A stretch of 15,835 nucleotides of DNA, from contig DASQWR010000187.1 in assembly GCA_035640155.1 (NCBI GenBank), positions 1 to 15,835 on the forward strand, given 5' to 3'. This document shows positions 14,105-15,835 of the stretch, one piece after another. This DNA comes from JALYQB01 sp035640155 (GTDB taxonomy: Bacteria > Actinomycetota > Actinomycetes > Mycobacteriales > Pseudonocardiaceae). The first letter of the stretch is position 1. Every line of letters begins with the position of its first letter. The position numbers were made by a program, and so were the translations under genes. The notes under the pieces were generated by a model, which made no database searches, was not told the origin of the DNA, and worked only from the letters and a program-made list of their open reading frames with translations.

Positions 14105-15733
14105 TCAGCCGAACGCAGGGCGGTCGATGCCGCAGCTCGACCCTGTGACGGGCAGCGTGCCCGAGATCAGATAGTCACGCTTGACCCGCTCGGCACACGT
14201 ACTGTGCAGGTACATCGTGGTGTGCCCGGCACCTTCCACGACGAGCACCCTGGCCCTGGCCAGCTCCCGCGCCCCGTCGTAGGCGCCGTGCAGCGGGGTG
14301 GACGGGTCGAACCGGCTGTTGAGCACCAGGATCGGAGCGGCCGTCCTGCGGTTCCACGGGCCGGTGTAGCGGTCGGTGTCCTTGGCCCGCCAGAACGCGC
14401 AGGGCATCATGTCGAAGACGCCGATCCGACCGAAGTACGGCACCCTGCTGTCCTCGGAGAGCGCCATCTGGCTGTAGATCGCGGTGTCGGTGGGGACGGT
14501 GCTGTCGCTGCACTGGATCGCGTTGAACGCCTCAGTCCGGTTGGCCAGGTACGGCTCACCGCCGGCCGCGGTGGCCGCCAAACTCCTCGCCCCGTCACGT
14601 GTGCTGGCGTCGTAGAGCTTCTGCAGCAGGGTGGCCAGGTCGGGGTAGGTCTGCGGCTGCGCCAGCTCCGCGGCGGCGTTGATGACAGCGGAGTAGGTCC
14701 AGGTCTGCGGGCCGGCGTCACCCTCGATGAGGATCGGCTGCTGGCGAGCCCGCTCAGCCAGTGCCACCCACTTGGCCCTCGGGTCCCCGGAGGAGAAGGC
14801 GCAGCGCGGACCGGCCGCGGTGCACTGGCGCAGGAAGGAGTCGAAGGTCTCCGCGATCCCACGGGGGGTGTCCTGCCTGGTGCCGTGCGGCGTGGTGGTG
14901 CCCTCGGCACCATGGCCGGTGGCATTGCCGACGAAGTCCATCGAGCCGTCGAAGGCCAGCGCCCGCACCCGGCCGGGGAACAGGTTGGCATACACCGCCC
15001 CCAGATAGGTGCCGTAGGAGATGCCGTGATAGGTCAGCTTCTCATCACCGACGGCGCGGCGCAGGAGCTCGAGGTCACGAGCGGTGTTGGCGGTCGAGAC
15101 ATGCTCCAGCAGCTCACCGGCATGCTGCTGGCAGCGGTCGGCGAGCTCCGCGGACTTGTCGTAGAACACCGGCTCACCGCCGGGATCGGCGGGCATCTCG
15201 GGGAAGGAGCCCAGGAACGCCTGCTGTTCGGCCTCCGATCCGAAGCAGCGGACCGCGGTGCTGCGTGAGACCCCACGAGGGTCCCAGGAGACCAGGTCGA
15301 AGCGCGACCGCAGCTCCTCGGAGAACAGCCACGGCCAGCTGGCCCGGGCTCGCAGCCGGTCGACCCCGGACGGGCCAGGACCGCCGAAGTTCACGAACAA
15401 GGTGCCGATCCGGGAAGTCGGGTCCGATGCCGGCAGCTTGATCACCGCGAGCTCGACCGTCGTGTCGTTCGGCCGGTCGTAGTCCAGTGGAACGTGCGCA
15501 GTGCCGCACTGGAAGCCGTCCTGGCAGTCCGTCCACCCCAGCACGGGCGTGGAGACCGCATCGACCCGGGCATCGACGTAGGGGTCGGCGCTGTCCCACC
15601 CTGCCAGCGCTGACGGTGAGGTTCCCAGCACACCTCCGCCCAGCGCGAACACCACCGCCAGGGCTTGGACGGCGAGCCGTCGGGAACGGGGGGACCAGCG
15701 GCGGATACTCGTGGAGGTCAGGTTCGAGCGCAC
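14105..15733 (-). CDS. Secreted tripeptidyl-aminopeptidase-type alpha/beta hydrolase (TAP-like)
   Basis: A 542-residue exported serine hydrolase of the Streptomyces Tap/SlpD/SlpE group, which cleaves N-terminal peptides outside the cell. The N-terminus has a basic region (IRRWSPRSRRL), a hydrophobic core and a likely signal peptidase site after PSALA. The oxyanion-hole block is NFGGPGPSG, the nucleophile is in GISYGTYLG (S239), the acid in SRFDPSTP (D476) and the base in GAGHTTM (H504). The TAP C-terminal domain is complete, with cysteine-containing MMPCAFW and a final SSCG likely in disulfides. GTG 15733 has GGGAGAG about seven bases upstream and gives a standard signal peptide; an upstream in-frame TTG at 15784 would add 17 residues without a clear ribosome site. 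It is 58 bases from the membrane gene and could be its own transcript. Confidence 0.93.
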   Translation of the reverse strand: MRSNLTSTSIRRWSPRSRRLAVQALAVVFALGGGVLGTSPSALAGWDSADPYVDARVDAVSTPVLGWTDCQDGFQCGTAHVPLDYDRPNDTTVELAVIKLPASDPTSRIGTLFVNFGGPGPSGVDRLRARASWPWLFSEELRSRFDLVSWDPRGVSRSTAVRCFGSEAEQQAFLGSFPEMPADPGGEPVFYDKSAELADRCQQHAGELLEHVSTANTARDLELLRRAVGDEKLTYHGISYGTYLGAVYANLFPGRVRALAFDGSMDFVGNATGHGAEGTTTPHGTRQDTPRGIAETFDSFLRQCTAAGPRCAFSSGDPRAKWVALAERARQQPILIEGDAGPQTWTYSAVINAAAELAQPQTYPDLATLLQKLYDASTRDGARSLAATAAGGEPYLANRTEAFNAIQCSDSTVPTDTAIYSQMALSEDSRVPYFGRIGVFDMMPCAFWRAKDTDRYTGPWNRRTAAPILVLNSRFDPSTPLHGAYDGARELARARVLVVEGAGHTTMYLHSTCAERVKRDYLISGTLPVTGSSCGIDRPAFG

Positions 15734-15835
15734 CCGAGCACTCTCCCACGAGGCCGGACAGCGCCGGGCGCAAGCTCCGGACAAACCCTAACGGGGCTTC
15801 GCCCTAGCCTGACGAGCCGTGCCGTGGTCAGCTCG
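15734..15835. other. Right-edge upstream region of the secreted hydrolase
   Basis: The last 102 bases hold the leader and presumed promoter of the hydrolase. A GTG at 15819 on the plus strand opens a frame that leaves the window after five codons; it may begin a divergent gene, but too little is present to call it. Confidence 0.3.

Overview
The window is high-GC DNA with GTG starts, 4-bp stop/start overlaps and actinobacterial gene families. The order of a membrane gene, pyrE and a SpoU methyltransferase matches what I recall of the Mycobacterium Rv0383c-Rv0382c-Rv0380c block. An actinomycete is therefore very likely, perhaps of the Pseudonocardiales, although the sequence alone does not fix the genus.

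Left half (1-8968): two divergent operons share a 197-bp control region (3947-4143). The leftward operon reads: Fe(II)/2-oxoglutarate oxygenase, SbnB-like dehydrogenase, SbnH-like PLP decarboxylase, SbnA-like PLP synthase (cut by the left edge). All four are joined by short overlaps. SbnA and SbnB together make L-2,3-diaminopropionate (Dap) from O-phosphoserine and glutamate. An SbnH-type enzyme decarboxylates a Dap-derived conjugate to leave an ethylenediamine-like unit. The oxygenase belongs to the clavaminate synthase / AsnO / VioC group and probably hydroxylates an amino-acid precursor. The rightward operon is a complete Opp/Dpp-type importer: a Tat-type lipoprotein binding protein, two permeases, and one protein carrying both ATPase domains. 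Two tandem sequences resembling DtxR/IdeR iron boxes lie between the operons, 21 bp centre to centre. I read this as an iron-regulated locus for making and importing a small Dap-derived metallophore. It resembles the aminopolycarboxylate class ([S,S]-EDDS type), possibly with a hydroxylated amino acid. The left edge truncates it, so the backbone-joining enzymes and exporter are not seen.

Middle (9160-11565, + strand): a FIST-domain sensory protein, a small lipoprotein of unknown function, and a hot-dog-fold thioesterase-like protein. These do not visibly belong to the metallophore locus.

Right half (11596-15733, - strand): an MmcQ/YjbR-family protein, a SpoU/TrmH RNA methyltransferase, orotate phosphoribosyltransferase (pyrE), a conserved membrane protein, and a secreted tripeptidyl-aminopeptidase-type alpha/beta hydrolase. 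This looks like ordinary chromosomal core.

No tRNA, rRNA, CRISPR array, insertion sequence, integrase or attachment site was seen. No gene-free stretch exceeds 300 bases.
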